A stretch of DNA of 64,000 nt from Candidatus Saccharimonadota bacterium (GCA_015999875.1 JAECRG010000001.1:421330-485329); one strand, 5' to 3'. Shown: positions 48,348-59,769, counted from the first letter of the stretch. Program-made: numbers and translations. The notes: generated by a model not told the origin, from the letters alone.

Positions 48348-48799
48348 GCTACACCTTCTAACAGCCGCTGCGCCACCTGACTGCTCGCATTCCATGTGAG
48401 TTCTCGTGCTGTTTCGTCATCTGCAACGAGGCTAATTGTGAGCGTAAGCCGATCTGTCGGCAACACTTCCGACACTGTCTGCGCCCACTCAACAACTGTC
48501 ACATTTGTAGCCTCCGCTAGTGTTTCGGCTAATTCGTCAGCCATAATACCTGCGTCATCGAGTCTATAAAAATCATAGTGCACTAAATGTAGCGCGCCAG
48601 ATGTGGCATACTCTCGGCTAATCGTGAATGTCGGACTCTGTACAGCATCCTGCACGCCAAGCGCCTCTGCCAGTCCTTTGGTAAATGTCGTTTTACCAGC
48701 CCCGACATCTCCTATAAGTTCAATCACTTCGCCGCCACGAAGTCGTGACGCGATAGCGCGACCAAAAGCCAGCATTTCCTCGAGTGAATTCACCTTCAT
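48344..48799 (-). CDS. tsaE: tRNA t6A biosynthesis ATPase TsaE
   Basis: VIELIGDVGAGKTTFTKGLAEALG, VQSPTFTISREY; ATG at 48799 has TATACT 7 nt upstream. Confidence 0.9.
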   Translation of the reverse strand: MKVNSLEEMLAFGRAIASRLRGGEVIELIGDVGAGKTTFTKGLAEALGVQDAVQSPTFTISREYATSGALHLVHYDFYRLDDAGIMADELAETLAEATNVTVVEWAQTVSEVLPTDRLTLTISLVADDETARELTWNASSQVAQRLLEGVA

Positions 48800-48874
48800 C
48801 ACCCCTAGTATACACGACGCCATAATCTGCTAGTCAAATCCTAGCTGACTAAGGTATACTAGAGCGTAAGCAGT

Positions 48875-50653
48875 ATGCGTATTTCAGACAAAACATTTCT
48901 GGCGATGGTGGGCGCAAATAATACGCTTACCCAAGAACAACTTGACGCTCTCGCAAAAGAGAGTGAGAAAACGCACGCCCCGCTTCAAACACTCGCAGTG
49001 TCGAAAGAATTTCTTACAAGCGAAGCTATCACTAAACTTTTCTCCAACTACACGCAGATACCTTACACAGAGCTAGATCCTAAAAAAATTCCAGAATCAG
49101 CCCTAAAGAAGATTCCCGAACGAATCGCACGTCAGTACAATGCCATCATCTTCCAAATCGACGGCGATGGCTTATTACATCTTGCAATGGAAGATCCTGA
49201 TGACGTCGAGGCTATTAGTTTCTTACAGAAGCAAATCGGCACTAATACCAAAATCTATATAGCCCCACACGAGTCTATCCTCAACGCTCTAGATGCGTAT
49301 CGGGGCGATGTCGATAAAGAACTGGGTGAAGTTATAAGCATCCAGACAGACGAGAAGAAGAATGAGTCCCTCCGCGAAGAAGATGTCGCAGAAGATTCGC
49401 CGATTGCCAAAACCGTCAATCTCTTGCTTGAGTATGCCATCCGCTCCGGTGCGTCAGATATTCACATCGAGCCTCGAGAGGAATATATACAAGTTCGCTA
49501 TCGTGTCGACGGCGTCCTCAAGGAAGTCAACCGATTGCCGAGAAGCATCGCCAACGCACTCGTTAGTCGAATTAAGATTCTTTCAAATCTCAAAATCGAT
49601 GAACGTCGTGTTCCTCAAGATGGTCGTTTCAAAATTAAGCTTGGCGGACGCCAGTTCGCGTTTCGTGTCAGCACGCTACCGATTACCGACGGAGAGAAGG
49701 TGGTTATGCGTGTGCTCAATGAGTCAAACGAAGCACTGCCACTCGATAAGCTTGGCTATTGGGGCAAATCACTCGCCACGATCAACAGTGCGCTTGAAGA
49801 ACCAAACGGCATGATACTCGTAACCGGCCCTACCGGCTCCGGTAAATCAACCAGCCTTTTTAGCGTACTCTCGCGCATGAACACGCCAGATGTTAACATT
49901 TCCACAATCGAAGACCCAGTGGAGTACAAAATACCGGGTGTCAACCAAACTCAAACAAATGTCAAAGCAGGCATGACCTTTGCATCTGGCCTACGCGCAC
50001 TGCTACGCCAAGATCCAAACATCATCATGGTCGGAGAGATCCGTGACGGAGAAACCGCCAATCTTGGCGTACAGGCTGCGCTTACGGGTCACTTGGTATT
50101 TTCTACACTACACACCAACAACGCCGCAACATGCCTACCTCGTCTACTCGATATGGGCATCGAGCCGTTTTTGATAGCAAGTACTGTCAAGGCTGTTGTC
50201 GGTCAACGTCTTGTTCGCAAACTCCGTCATCAAACGCGTGAACAGTATGAACCGACCGAAGATGAGGCAAGGCACGTCATAAGTCTTTTCCATTTACGAG
50301 AAGGGGTGACGTTTGCACATATCCATGAGCTCGAGAAAGAAGCCGCTGCCATGGGCATCGGTGGCGATGCGCCGCTTGCAACCGATGAACACGGCATCAA
50401 ATTTCTTTGGCGCGCAAACAATGAAGACAATGACGACGGCGCCCACAATGGCTACAAAGGACGTGTCGGAATCTATGAGGTACTTGGCATTTCCCTGCCC
50501 GTGCAAAAGCTCATCACCGGTAACTCCACTAGTAATGACATCCAAGATGCTGCGATCGGCGAAGGCATGATAACCATGCAGACCGACGGACTCATCAAAG
50601 CGCTCCGTGGCGAGACGACCGTTGAAGAAGTACTAAGGGTAACTAAGGAATAA
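48875..50653 (+). CDS. pilB: Type IV pilus assembly ATPase PilB
   Basis: GPTGSGKSTSLFSVL, Asp and His boxes, GYKGRVGIYEVLGIS. Confidence 0.93.
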   Translation: MRISDKTFLAMVGANNTLTQEQLDALAKESEKTHAPLQTLAVSKEFLTSEAITKLFSNYTQIPYTELDPKKIPESALKKIPERIARQYNAIIFQIDGDGLLHLAMEDPDDVEAISFLQKQIGTNTKIYIAPHESILNALDAYRGDVDKELGEVISIQTDEKKNESLREEDVAEDSPIAKTVNLLLEYAIRSGASDIHIEPREEYIQVRYRVDGVLKEVNRLPRSIANALVSRIKILSNLKIDERRVPQDGRFKIKLGGRQFAFRVSTLPITDGEKVVMRVLNESNEALPLDKLGYWGKSLATINSALEEPNGMILVTGPTGSGKSTSLFSVLSRMNTPDVNISTIEDPVEYKIPGVNQTQTNVKAGMTFASGLRALLRQDPNIIMVGEIRDGETANLGVQAALTGHLVFSTLHTNNAATCLPRLLDMGIEPFLIASTVKAVVGQRLVRKLRHQTREQYEPTEDEARHVISLFHLREGVTFAHIHELEKEAAAMGIGGDAPLATDEHGIKFLWRANNEDNDDGAHNGYKGRVGIYEVLGISLPVQKLITGNSTSNDIQDAAIGEGMITMQTDGLIKALRGETTVEEVLRVTKE

Positions 50654-50657
50654 TATT

Positions 50658-51878
50658 ATGGCAAAATTTACGTACACGGCTACAGCGGCTACAAATCCCG
50701 CCAAAATAATTACTGGCGAGATAGAAGCCAATTCTCGTGAGGATGTCGTAAGTTCACTCGGTAAACAACATCTCAATCCTGTCAGCATCAAAGAAGGCAA
50801 AAAAGCAGGCGGCCTTAGTTTAGGTGGTGGCAAAGTTAAGTCAGATGAGCTTGTAATCTTTACTCGCCAGCTTAGCGCTATGATAGGCGCAGGTGTACCA
50901 CTACTACGTTCACTCAATTCGCTGGCAGAGCATGCCGAAAATCCTGCTTTCAAAAGAATTCTCAATAGTGTTCTTGCCGATATACAGGGTGGTGCAGGAT
51001 TTGGTGAAGCGCTCGAAAAGTACCCAAAAGTGTTTGGAGATGTCTACGTCAACATGGTCAAGGCGGGTGAGTCGGCGGGTATTCTAGACGAAATCCTCAA
51101 GCGTCTTGCCACACAGCAGGAAAAAAATGCCACAATACGTAAAAAAGTGAAGAGCGCAATGGCCTATCCGATAGTACTTGTAGTAATTACTATCGGTGCA
51201 TTCTTTGGACTTATGCTATTCGTAATCCCACAAATCGGCACCATTATCAAAGATCTGGGTGGCCCTGATGCAAAACTGCCCCTACTTACAGAAATCATGC
51301 TCGGTATCAGCGATGTAATCTTATCTTATTGGTATATTATCTTTCCTTTGCTAGGAGGCGCAGTGTATGGCGCATTATGGTATATCGGTACCCCTAACGG
51401 CAAGAACCAATGGCATCACCTTTTGCTCAAAATCCCGCCCATCAATGGCATTATTAAAAAAGTTTCTGTAGCACGTTTTGCACGAACCTACTCATCGCTC
51501 ATAGGAGCCGGAGTATCCGTAATCGAAGCTATCAATGTGACAGCACGAGCAATCGGCAACGAAGTGTACGTCGAAGCACTCGATAAAGCCGCAACTGATG
51601 TAAAAAACGGTGAACAGCTTTCGGCGATCATAGAAACATATCCGAACTTATTCCCGTCCATATTGTCGCAAATGCTCTCAGTCGGTGAAGAGACCGGGCA
51701 GACAGACACCGTACTTATAAAAGTTGCCGATTTCTACGAAGAAGAAGTCGACGTGGCAATCGACGGCATCGCTTCGATCATCGAGCCAGTCATGATCGTA
51801 ATGATGGGCTCAATGGTAGGATTAATCGCTGCCAGTGTGATGGGACCGATCGCCAGCATGTCACAGAATATTCAATGA
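50658..51878 (+). CDS. pilC: Type IV pilus inner-membrane platform PilC
   Basis: FTRQLSAMIGAGVPLLRSL; GspF domain duplication. Confidence 0.93.
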   Translation: MAKFTYTATAATNPAKIITGEIEANSREDVVSSLGKQHLNPVSIKEGKKAGGLSLGGGKVKSDELVIFTRQLSAMIGAGVPLLRSLNSLAEHAENPAFKRILNSVLADIQGGAGFGEALEKYPKVFGDVYVNMVKAGESAGILDEILKRLATQQEKNATIRKKVKSAMAYPIVLVVITIGAFFGLMLFVIPQIGTIIKDLGGPDAKLPLLTEIMLGISDVILSYWYIIFPLLGGAVYGALWYIGTPNGKNQWHHLLLKIPPINGIIKKVSVARFARTYSSLIGAGVSVIEAINVTARAIGNEVYVEALDKAATDVKNGEQLSAIIETYPNLFPSILSQMLSVGEETGQTDTVLIKVADFYEEEVDVAIDGIASIIEPVMIVMMGSMVGLIAASVMGPIASMSQNIQ

Positions 51879-51930
51879 TAGCTCTAGTCACAAGCGTAAG
51901 CTTCATGGTATAGTGGAGACAAACTAACGC

Positions 51931-52992
51931 GTGGGCGATATGGGAAAACTGTTTTACAAAAACAAAGCACTGATAGGACTAGATATCAACACGACAGAAG
52001 TCAAAGTGATGTCAATCGATCCAGAAAAACAACTCGTTCAAGGCTACGGGGCTATTGACGTTGATGCTACAAAAATGAGGAAGTCATTTGACCAAGGCGA
52101 CCCCTACCTTGAATCGCAGCTCAAATCGCTGTTAAGAGAAAAGGTTATCGGCAGCATTGCAAGCGATCAAGTTACCATAAGCCTTCCCACTTCACGCACA
52201 TACTCACGCGCATTCACAATACCGAAATCAGCCGAAAAGAATCTACGTGAGGCTGTTGAACTTGAGGTTGGTCAATACGTACCGATCCCAGTATCCCTAC
52301 TATACGTTGATTATGAGGTGATTGAGCGCACTAAAGATACCATTACAGCAATCATGTCAGCAGTACCTCAAGCACTGGTCAACAACGTAGTTGCCGCAGT
52401 TGAAGCTGCAGGTCTTACTCCACATGCAATTGAGCCAAGCATCAACTCAATCGCTCGCCTATTGCGCGAGACAGAAGAGGGTGATCTACCAACACTCATA
52501 GTTGATATCGGCCCTGCAAATACCGACATCGCAGTACTAGATGGGTCAATACGTGTCACGGGTGGCGCAACCGTTGGAGGCAACACCTTCACGCTTGACA
52601 TTGCCAAAAAGCTGGGCGTAGCTCTAGAGAACGCACATCAGCTCAAAGTACTCAACGGCCTTAACCCGGGGCCACGTCAAAAAAAGATATCTTCCGCTGT
52701 CGAGCCTAGCCTTCAGCGCATTACTTCCGAAATTCGACGTGTGATGCGCTACTACAACGAGCGTATCTCGAGTGACAAAAAGCTAGAACAGCTACTTATC
52801 GTTGGTGGCGGCAGCAACATGCCTGGCATTGGCGAATACTTCACTAACGACCTACTCATGCCGTCACGCGTAGCTAGCCCATGGCAAAAACTTGATTTTG
52901 GGACCTTAGCACCTCCGGCGAAGCAATTTCGCTCTCGCTACATTACCGTAGCAGGTCTTGCAAGTTTAACTTCAGATGAGGTCTGGAAATGA
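51931..52992 (+). CDS. pilM: PilM
   Basis: LIGLDINTTEVKVMSI, LIVDIGPANTDIAVLDGSI, IVGGGSNMPGIGEYF. Confidence 0.9.
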   Translation: MGDMGKLFYKNKALIGLDINTTEVKVMSIDPEKQLVQGYGAIDVDATKMRKSFDQGDPYLESQLKSLLREKVIGSIASDQVTISLPTSRTYSRAFTIPKSAEKNLREAVELEVGQYVPIPVSLLYVDYEVIERTKDTITAIMSAVPQALVNNVVAAVEAAGLTPHAIEPSINSIARLLRETEEGDLPTLIVDIGPANTDIAVLDGSIRVTGGATVGGNTFTLDIAKKLGVALENAHQLKVLNGLNPGPRQKKISSAVEPSLQRITSEIRRVMRYYNERISSDKKLEQLLIVGGGSNMPGIGEYFTNDLLMPSRVASPWQKLDFGTLAPPAKQFRSRYITVAGLASLTSDEVWK

Positions 52993-53591
52993 TTAATCTC
53001 CTGCCACCAGATTCAATCCATGAGTTGCGGGCAGCGCGCCACAACAATATTCTTCTATTGTTCATTGTCGGAGGAGGTGTGACGATCGGCCTCATTGTAC
53101 TCGTGTATGGTGCAACCTTTGCGTTGATGAAGGCAACCGAACTCTCAAACAGTGCTTCATCCGAAGAGAGCAAGCAGCGAATTCTGAAATTCAACCAAGT
53201 TGAAGCTCAAGCAAAAGAGTATGCGAATAACCTCAAGCTTGCGAAAACGATTTTTGAGAATGAACTTTCTTATACGACAGCCCTACGCAAAATCTCCTCC
53301 GCGCTACCGGCCGGTACTGTACTGCAGTCTTTAGACCTCAGTCCCACAACCACAAGTCAGCCTGTGACTGTATCAATTCTTGCGAAAACACCAGCAAGTG
53401 CACTGCAGGTCAAAGAAAGCTTTGAAAAAGCTGGTATTGCAAAAAATATCACGATTGTAAGTATCGCGTCTGGTGCAGACGCGGCCAGCGCGCAATCTGC
53501 AGGCGCAGCATCAAGTGACTATCCGGTAGCTCTCAATCTCAATCTGGCATTTGATCAATCTATTTTCGCAGAGGAGAAGAAAGATGAATAA
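52989..53591 (+). CDS. pilN: PilN-like
   Basis: INLLPPDSIHELRAARHNN + TM + coiled coil, between pilM and pilO-like gene. Confidence 0.85.
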   Translation: MINLLPPDSIHELRAARHNNILLLFIVGGGVTIGLIVLVYGATFALMKATELSNSASSEESKQRILKFNQVEAQAKEYANNLKLAKTIFENELSYTTALRKISSALPAGTVLQSLDLSPTTTSQPVTVSILAKTPASALQVKESFEKAGIAKNITIVSIASGADAASAQSAGAASSDYPVALNLNLAFDQSIFAEEKKDE

Positions 53592-54231
53592 GTCATTCGC
53601 AGGACCCCTTACAGCCCCAAAGCTTCGCATGCTGCTAGCTGTATCTGTTATACTCCTGCTACTCGCACAAGGCGGATTGATAGTTCTTGGCCAAAATGCG
53701 ATATCCGCGTACGGACAACAAGTATCATCGTCAGTCGCGCAATCCTCTTCAAACGAAAAAACACTTCGTGATCTGCAATCCGTCAGTGCTGCACTAAAAG
53801 CACAAGAGTCTACCGTAAACAAATCCAAACAACTTATCACTAGTAAAAACGATGAGACCTATACCTATCAAAATCAAATTATTCAAGATATTACTCGCTA
53901 CGCAGAAAGGTCAGGACTCTCTGCGACCGGTTTTTCATTTACAAGCACCGATACAACAACAGTCGGAGGGGCTGCGCCAGCACCAGCCCCAGTAGCAACC
54001 GGAGGGGCTGCAGTCACCGCCAAGATACCCCCTGGAGTTACCCCGGTAAATGTGACTGTAACATTTGCCTCCGCCGGTTCATATGAATCCTTTTATAAAT
54101 TCCTGCAGCTACTTGAGGGGAATCTACTCCGCATGAAGATTGACGGTCTAAACCTCTCGCGCCCAGCAGGAGATGCGGCAGACTCGACTGGCATTACATC
54201 ACTAACAATACAGGCATATACACAAAAATGA
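53584..54231 (+). CDS. pilO: PilO-like
   Basis: N-terminal TM, coiled coil, C-terminal ferredoxin-like region (VTFASAGSYESFYKFLQLLEG). Confidence 0.75.
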   Translation: MNKSFAGPLTAPKLRMLLAVSVILLLLAQGGLIVLGQNAISAYGQQVSSSVAQSSSNEKTLRDLQSVSAALKAQESTVNKSKQLITSKNDETYTYQNQIIQDITRYAERSGLSATGFSFTSTDTTTVGGAAPAPAPVATGGAAVTAKIPPGVTPVNVTVTFASAGSYESFYKFLQLLEGNLLRMKIDGLNLSRPAGDAADSTGITSLTIQAYTQK

Positions 54232-54503
54232 GTAAAAATACCAACCCCATTGAAAAGTTCGTGATTCGCTACAGCATCGTCATCCTTGTAGTAGCAGCTG
54301 CAATCGTACTGAGTGTAAGCGTATATCTATCCTATAATGCATATTTATCAGCCTCGACACCAAGCGACAACTCGGCGGCAAGCCAGATTCCAACAACCTT
54401 CGACAAAGAAACAAGCGACAGAATCGATCAATTACATACTAGTGACGACGAGAGTGTGTCGATCCCACAACCCACTGGTCGCATTAGTCCGTTTTCCGAG
54501 TAG
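54228..54503 (+). CDS. Small single-TM protein in pilus operon
   Basis: ATGA overlap with pilO-like gene; one TM. Confidence 0.6.
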   Translation: MSKNTNPIEKFVIRYSIVILVVAAAIVLSVSVYLSYNAYLSASTPSDNSAASQIPTTFDKETSDRIDQLHTSDDESVSIPQPTGRISPFSE

Positions 54504-54528
54504 GTTGCGGAAGGTATATACTGTAAAT

Positions 54529-55110
54529 ATGTTACTCGCCACCAATGATTTACTTAACACTCCTGTGATGAGCCTTCAGACGGGCGCGGAAATCGCAGTC
54601 GCAGGCTCACCAGTTATCGACCCTAGTAATTTTCATATTCTCGCATACGAACTATACGGTGATAAGCTTGACATAGAGCCAGCTTTTCTCAAAGTCGAAG
54701 ATATACGAGAATTAAGCGATATCGGTTTTATTGTTGATTCAAGTGATGAGGTGATAGCTCTCGATGATATAGTCGTAGGTAAGGAGTCGTACCTGCAGCC
54801 AATTCAGCTTGAAGGTATGCGCGTTATCGACGATCACCACAATAAAATCGGAAAAGTTGAACGTGTCATCATGACCACGGAAACCTTTGAAGTGGAGCAA
54901 CTGTACATACGCCAGCCGTTCCTAAAAAGCTTTTCGGACACCGAACTCATCATACATAGACGACAGATTATCGATGTCACCAAGGAAGCAATTGTCGTGC
55001 GCGCTCCTACTGTCAAAGAGGTAGAAAAAAATGCCAAACAGGCGTTTATAAATCCATTTCACCAGGCATCGCCGCAACAACCAGAATCAGTCAAATCCGA
55101 TCGTCACTGA
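54529..55110 (+). CDS. PRC-barrel domain protein
   Basis: Duplicated PRC-like LNTPVMSLQTGAEIA and GMRVIDDHHNKIGKVERVIM; ATG at 54529 with TATACT 6 nt upstream. Confidence 0.7.
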   Translation: MLLATNDLLNTPVMSLQTGAEIAVAGSPVIDPSNFHILAYELYGDKLDIEPAFLKVEDIRELSDIGFIVDSSDEVIALDDIVVGKESYLQPIQLEGMRVIDDHHNKIGKVERVIMTTETFEVEQLYIRQPFLKSFSDTELIIHRRQIIDVTKEAIVVRAPTVKEVEKNAKQAFINPFHQASPQQPESVKSDRH

Positions 55111-55750
55111 GCGCACGCTTAATATCTTCATACCCAAAACCCTGACGAGCAAGGTACTGCATAAGCTTCTGGTCGTCAGTATATCTACTCCGCTTCTTCG
55201 CGATGACTTTGCGGAGTTCGTCATCATCAGTGCGACCCGTCTCTTCAAGATGACGGGCGACAATCTCCTGAGACACGCCCTTTGCTCGCAACTCAGCTTC
55301 AAGTTTGCGACGACTCGTGCCTTTGGTGAGATTACGGTTTTCTATCCAGAACCGTGCAAAAGAATCGTCATCAATATACGATTTCTCAACCAATTTTTCA
55401 TACACGCGCTCGGTCAACTCAGTCGCCACTCCCTCGCGCTCTTTTATTTCTCCTGTGGTGCGCGTTTTATATTTCGTGGTGCGCGTTTTGCGCCACAAAT
55501 AATCTCGCACTTCTCGTGCGCTATGAGGGCGCATAAGACAATACTCTAGCGCACGACCATAAAGCTTACCGAACTGACTCTCCCCTTCAACTTCCGCCAA
55601 TTCACTCTCACTATATTCACGACCAATCTTTACTCCAAGATTAATAACCTGAGAAATATCCAGGCTAAATCGATACTTCCCGTCGATCATTATATTGACG
55701 CGGTTCGGATCTTTTTGTTGAGCAGTGATTCCAGTGATTTTCATGTGCAC
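55091..55750 (-). CDS. recX: Regulatory protein RecX
   Basis: RecX-like three-helix repeats; downstream of recA. Confidence 0.85.
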   Translation of the reverse strand: MHMKITGITAQQKDPNRVNIMIDGKYRFSLDISQVINLGVKIGREYSESELAEVEGESQFGKLYGRALEYCLMRPHSAREVRDYLWRKTRTTKYKTRTTGEIKEREGVATELTERVYEKLVEKSYIDDDSFARFWIENRNLTKGTSRRKLEAELRAKGVSQEIVARHLEETGRTDDDELRKVIAKKRSRYTDDQKLMQYLARQGFGYEDIKRALSDDRI

Positions 55751-55796
55751 GCAGTTTCAGAGAGTGCTTATCGTGCAAAACACCAGTCTGAAAGGT

Positions 55797-56834
55797 TTAT
55801 TTGTCTTCTTCGGCAACCTTGGCACGAACCTTCTTGTCAATCTCAGCAAGCAGCTCAGGATTTGATTTCAAAAACTCTTTTGTTTTGTCGCGGCCTTGGC
55901 CAATTTTCTCGTCCCCATAGTCAAACCATGCACCTGACTTGCCGACAATACCATGTAGCACGGCGAGGTCTAGGATGTCGCCCGTACGTGAAATACCTTC
56001 GTTGTACATGATGTCGAACTCTGCGATACGGAAAGGCGGAGCGATCTTATTTTTCACAACCTTCACCTTGGTACGGTTTCCTAAAATATCATCGCCCACT
56101 TTAATTTGACCGGTGCGACGAATATCAATGCGCACACTTGCGTAAAATTTGAGTGCATTACCACCAGTTGTTGTCTCAGGATTGCCAAACATGACACCAA
56201 TCTTCATGCGAATCTGGTTGATGAAGATGACCGTTGCTTTTGACTTGTTGATAATACCTGTCAGCTTGCGAAGTGCCTGACTCATGAGGCGCGCCTGGAG
56301 CCCCATGTGACTGTCGCCCATGTCACCATCAATCTCAGCTTGTGGCACTAGTGCCGCCACAGAGTCGATCACGATCAAATCTACTGCATTTGAACGTACA
56401 AGAGTCTCAGCGATTTCAAGTGCCTGCTCGCCGTTGTCTGGCTGGCTCACAAGCAGATTATCCGTATCGACACCAAGTTTACGTGCATAACTAGGGTCAA
56501 GTGCATGCTCCGCATCAATAAACGCAGCTGTGCCACCTTCTCGTTGTATTTCGGCAATCGCATGCAATGTCAGGGTCGTTTTACCACTTGACTCAGGACC
56601 ATAGATTTCGATAATTCGACCTTTTGGATATCCGCCACCAAGTGCGAGGTCGATACTAAGTGCGCCAGAAGATAGTAGCTCGACATCTGCTCGCTTTGCT
56701 TCGCCCAGCTTCATAATAGAACCATCACCAAACTGCTTGGTAATCTGATCCATCGCGAGACTTAGCGCCTTGTTCTTGCCTTCATCTTTTTTGCCAGTAT
56801 TCGGTGTGTCTGCCACTTCTGCCTTCTTCGCCAT
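55797..56834 (-). CDS. recA: Recombinase RecA
   Basis: [49 protein letters not shown] before ATG at 56834. Confidence 0.97.
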   Translation of the reverse strand: MAKKAEVADTPNTGKKDEGKNKALSLAMDQITKQFGDGSIMKLGEAKRADVELLSSGALSIDLALGGGYPKGRIIEIYGPESSGKTTLTLHAIAEIQREGGTAAFIDAEHALDPSYARKLGVDTDNLLVSQPDNGEQALEIAETLVRSNAVDLIVIDSVAALVPQAEIDGDMGDSHMGLQARLMSQALRKLTGIINKSKATVIFINQIRMKIGVMFGNPETTTGGNALKFYASVRIDIRRTGQIKVGDDILGNRTKVKVVKNKIAPPFRIAEFDIMYNEGISRTGDILDLAVLHGIVGKSGAWFDYGDEKIGQGRDKTKEFLKSNPELLAEIDKKVRAKVAEEDK

Positions 56835-56909
56835 AGTACCCTCCAAAAAGTATTAGCTATATGCTCTTATTATACTCAAGGGGCCACAAATTTGCTATAA
56901 TATATCTAT

Positions 56910-57341
56910 ATGAGGAAATCTCCAGGCTTTACAATCATAGAGCTACTCGTCGTAGTAGTGCTTTTTTTGAGCATGTGCGGACTTTTTCTGTACCAGAAAA
57001 ACAATATCGAAGCAGCGGGCCGCGACGATCGTCGCAAAGCCGATATCAATACGCTATATCACAATCTTGAGAAAGTCTACTACGTGGAGCACAAGTCGTA
57101 TCCCGACGCACTAAACACAAAGACCCTGCCAGCCGTTCAGTCTGACACATTTAAAGACCCTGCAGGAATTGCCATCAACGAGCTTCAAATAGACGACCTA
57201 CTTGGTACCACAACGCGCTCTACCTACACCTACGAGCCCATAGACTGCAAAAATAGTCAGTGCAAAGGCTACACACTACGAGCCGATCTTGAAAAAGAAG
57301 CCGACTACATACGAAATTCCGTACAAGGATCAAAGAAGTAA
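56910..57341 (+). CDS. Type IV pilin-like prepilin
   Basis: MRKSPGFTIIELLVVVVLFL class III signal. Confidence 0.88.
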   Translation: MRKSPGFTIIELLVVVVLFLSMCGLFLYQKNNIEAAGRDDRRKADINTLYHNLEKVYYVEHKSYPDALNTKTLPAVQSDTFKDPAGIAINELQIDDLLGTTTRSTYTYEPIDCKNSQCKGYTLRADLEKEADYIRNSVQGSKK

Positions 57342-57344
57342 CAG

Positions 57345-58130
57345 TTACTCGCCAGTAACAGGGCGACCGTTTTTGAATGACTCAACAGCGTTATTGAGCA
57401 TTGCAACTTGATTCTTTGGACTCGCCACATAATGAAAACGATACGTCGTCTCTTCACCCTCAGTGCTGAGCCTGATCGTTCCATAGTTAAGCATTGTCTG
57501 CAAGATGCCCGTCTGTCGAAAGCTAACATCCTCGATACTTCCCAAGCTCACCGTTTGCTCGTGCTTCGAAAAAAGACTATGCTGTATCTCCTGAATGACA
57601 CTTTCGTTTGTAAGGTAAAACGTATTGCGCATGTAGACCCATACCGCGATATATCCAAAAATTCCCACAAGCAACAGAAGCGGAACAATTATCATACTAA
57701 TAGTCGCTGTCGTAGGCATATCCGAGCTCGAGCTCTCGGCCAATATTACCGGGTACATAATCCAAAATGCGACAAGAAGTGACATAAGAAATGCCGTTAT
57801 TGCCACAGGGGCAAACAATCCAATAGGGTGCCGATGTAGTTTCGTTAAGACATACTCACCCTTAGACAGATTGAGATCTGGATGACGTTTCTTTGCTTCC
57901 TCATGGCGAGCAAGCAACTCGTCGCTAATCTCCATAGCTTGCGGCTCGATAGGCCGAGTTGCATGCACCACACCCGGTTCGTTTGAGAGCTGTACTCGCA
58001 GCTGCGGATCATAGTTATGACCATCTGCAGCGTTTGGCGTCGAAGTGACATGCGAGTCTCTCTCGACTTGCTTAATAGGTTCTGGTGACAAAGTCGGCGA
58101 CTGGGTTGGCTCTGGAATCTGTGGATTCAT
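57345..58130 (-). CDS. bPH2/YdbT-like PH-domain membrane protein
   Basis: Two TM plus YLTNESVIQEIQHSLFSKHEQTVSLGSIEDV. Confidence 0.75.
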   Translation of the reverse strand: MNPQIPEPTQSPTLSPEPIKQVERDSHVTSTPNAADGHNYDPQLRVQLSNEPGVVHATRPIEPQAMEISDELLARHEEAKKRHPDLNLSKGEYVLTKLHRHPIGLFAPVAITAFLMSLLVAFWIMYPVILAESSSSDMPTTATISMIIVPLLLLVGIFGYIAVWVYMRNTFYLTNESVIQEIQHSLFSKHEQTVSLGSIEDVSFRQTGILQTMLNYGTIRLSTEGEETTYRFHYVASPKNQVAMLNNAVESFKNGRPVTGE

Positions 58131-58144
58131 ATATCTTTAGTATA

Positions 58145-59155
58145 TCACGCGACAGTTGTGTCTCCCAGGTGGCGACGGGCTTTTTGAGTAACCCTGCGCC
58201 CACGTGGCGTTCGTTCGATAAAACCAATTTGGAGCAAATATGGCTCATAGAAATCTTCGATCGTCGACGCCTCGTCGCCGGTAAGTGCAGCCAAAGTCGT
58301 AAGCCCAACTGGATTATCGCCGTAATTCTCGATCATGCTACGCAGGAGTTGTCGGTCAGCTGGGTCAAGGCCAAGTTCGTCTACCTCAAGTAGCGTCAGA
58401 GCTTTTTTAGTTGTAACAGCATCGATAATACCGTCTCCGTTTACATCCGCATAGTCGCGTACACGCTTAAGGAGTCGGTTTGCAATGCGTGGCGTCAGCC
58501 GAGCGCGAGTCGAAAGATCTTTCGCTGCCGGCTGATCAATCTTACTCTCGAGTATGCCAGCTGCACGAGTAATGACTTGTTCTATTTCGCTAGGAGTATA
58601 GAATTCTAGACGGTGAATTAACCCAAAGCGATCACGAAGTGGCGCCGCCAAACTACCCGTACGGGTAGTTGCACCGATAACAGTAAACTTTGGCAAATCG
58701 AGTCGCACACTACGAGCCGCGGGGCCTTTACCTATGACGATATCAAGCTTGTAGTCTTCCATCGCACTGTACAGCACCTCTTCAACAGCACGGCTGAGGC
58801 GGTGAATCTCGTCTATGAACAACACATCGCCATCCTGAAGGTTAGTAAGTATACTCGCGAGATCACCCGCTCGCTCAATAGCAGGCCCCGCTGTCACGCG
58901 AATGCTTGTATTCATCTCGTTAGCTATCACCGTTGCCATAGTTGTCTTACCTAGACCAGGAGGCCCATAGAGAAGTACATGATCGATCGGCTCGCCGCGT
59001 TTCTTCGCTGCATCTATTGCAAGTTTCAAATTCTTTTTCAGTCGCTCTTGACCAACATACTCATCAAATGTCTGCGGACGTAAAGTGACCTCAATCACTT
59101 GCTCGTCGGCGTCTTCGTCGTGCGGACTTGTATCTATGATTCTTTCTATTGCCAT
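58145..59155 (-). CDS. ruvB: Holliday junction helicase RuvB
   Basis: [21 protein letters not shown], winged-helix C-terminus. Confidence 0.97.
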   Translation of the reverse strand: MAIERIIDTSPHDEDADEQVIEVTLRPQTFDEYVGQERLKKNLKLAIDAAKKRGEPIDHVLLYGPPGLGKTTMATVIANEMNTSIRVTAGPAIERAGDLASILTNLQDGDVLFIDEIHRLSRAVEEVLYSAMEDYKLDIVIGKGPAARSVRLDLPKFTVIGATTRTGSLAAPLRDRFGLIHRLEFYTPSEIEQVITRAAGILESKIDQPAAKDLSTRARLTPRIANRLLKRVRDYADVNGDGIIDAVTTKKALTLLEVDELGLDPADRQLLRSMIENYGDNPVGLTTLAALTGDEASTIEDFYEPYLLQIGFIERTPRGRRVTQKARRHLGDTTVA

Positions 59156-59190
59156 GTGTTACTTATTATAGCCCACCGTCCACTTATCAG

Positions 59191-59769
59191 CTAACCCTTG
59201 AGGGCTTGCGTCACACGATCGGCTGTCGACAGATCCATAGAGATACCTTCGAGTGCTTTTGTCGCATCGTTGAGGCTATAGCCAAGTGCCATGAGAGCCT
59301 CAAGTGCTTCGTCTGTATGAGAAAGTACACTAGACTCACCAGTCGTAAGATTATTGTCGTAGCGAAGTGCGAGGCCTACTTTGTCGTGCAAATCTACCGC
59401 CACACGTTCAGCGGTTTTTTTACCGACCCCAGATGCCTTGGAAATAAATGTAATGTCGCTATTTGCAATCGCATTTCGCACCACTTCGCTCTCTGCCAAG
59501 CTTAAGATAGCGAGCGCAGCCTTAGGCCCAACACCCTGTACAGTAATAAGTAGCTCAAATAACTTTTTGGCTGCTAGACTAGAGAAACCGTAAAGATCCT
59601 GCGATTGTTCTCGGATATGGTGATAAGTATAAAACTTTACCTCCTCGCGCAGCAATGCTTTTTCGTAATCCCCAAGCGCGGTCTGAACTTCGTAGCCCAC
59701 CCCACGCACATCGATGATTACCGAGTTACTAAATTTTTCCGCGACGATACCAGAGACATGTGCAATCAT
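59191..59769 (-). CDS. ruvA: Holliday junction protein RuvA
   Basis: HhH VQGVGPKAALAIL and ASGVGKKTAERVAVDL. Confidence 0.95.
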   Translation of the reverse strand: MIAHVSGIVAEKFSNSVIIDVRGVGYEVQTALGDYEKALLREEVKFYTYHHIREQSQDLYGFSSLAAKKLFELLITVQGVGPKAALAILSLAESEVVRNAIANSDITFISKASGVGKKTAERVAVDLHDKVGLALRYDNNLTTGESSVLSHTDEALEALMALGYSLNDATKALEGISMDLSTADRVTQALKG

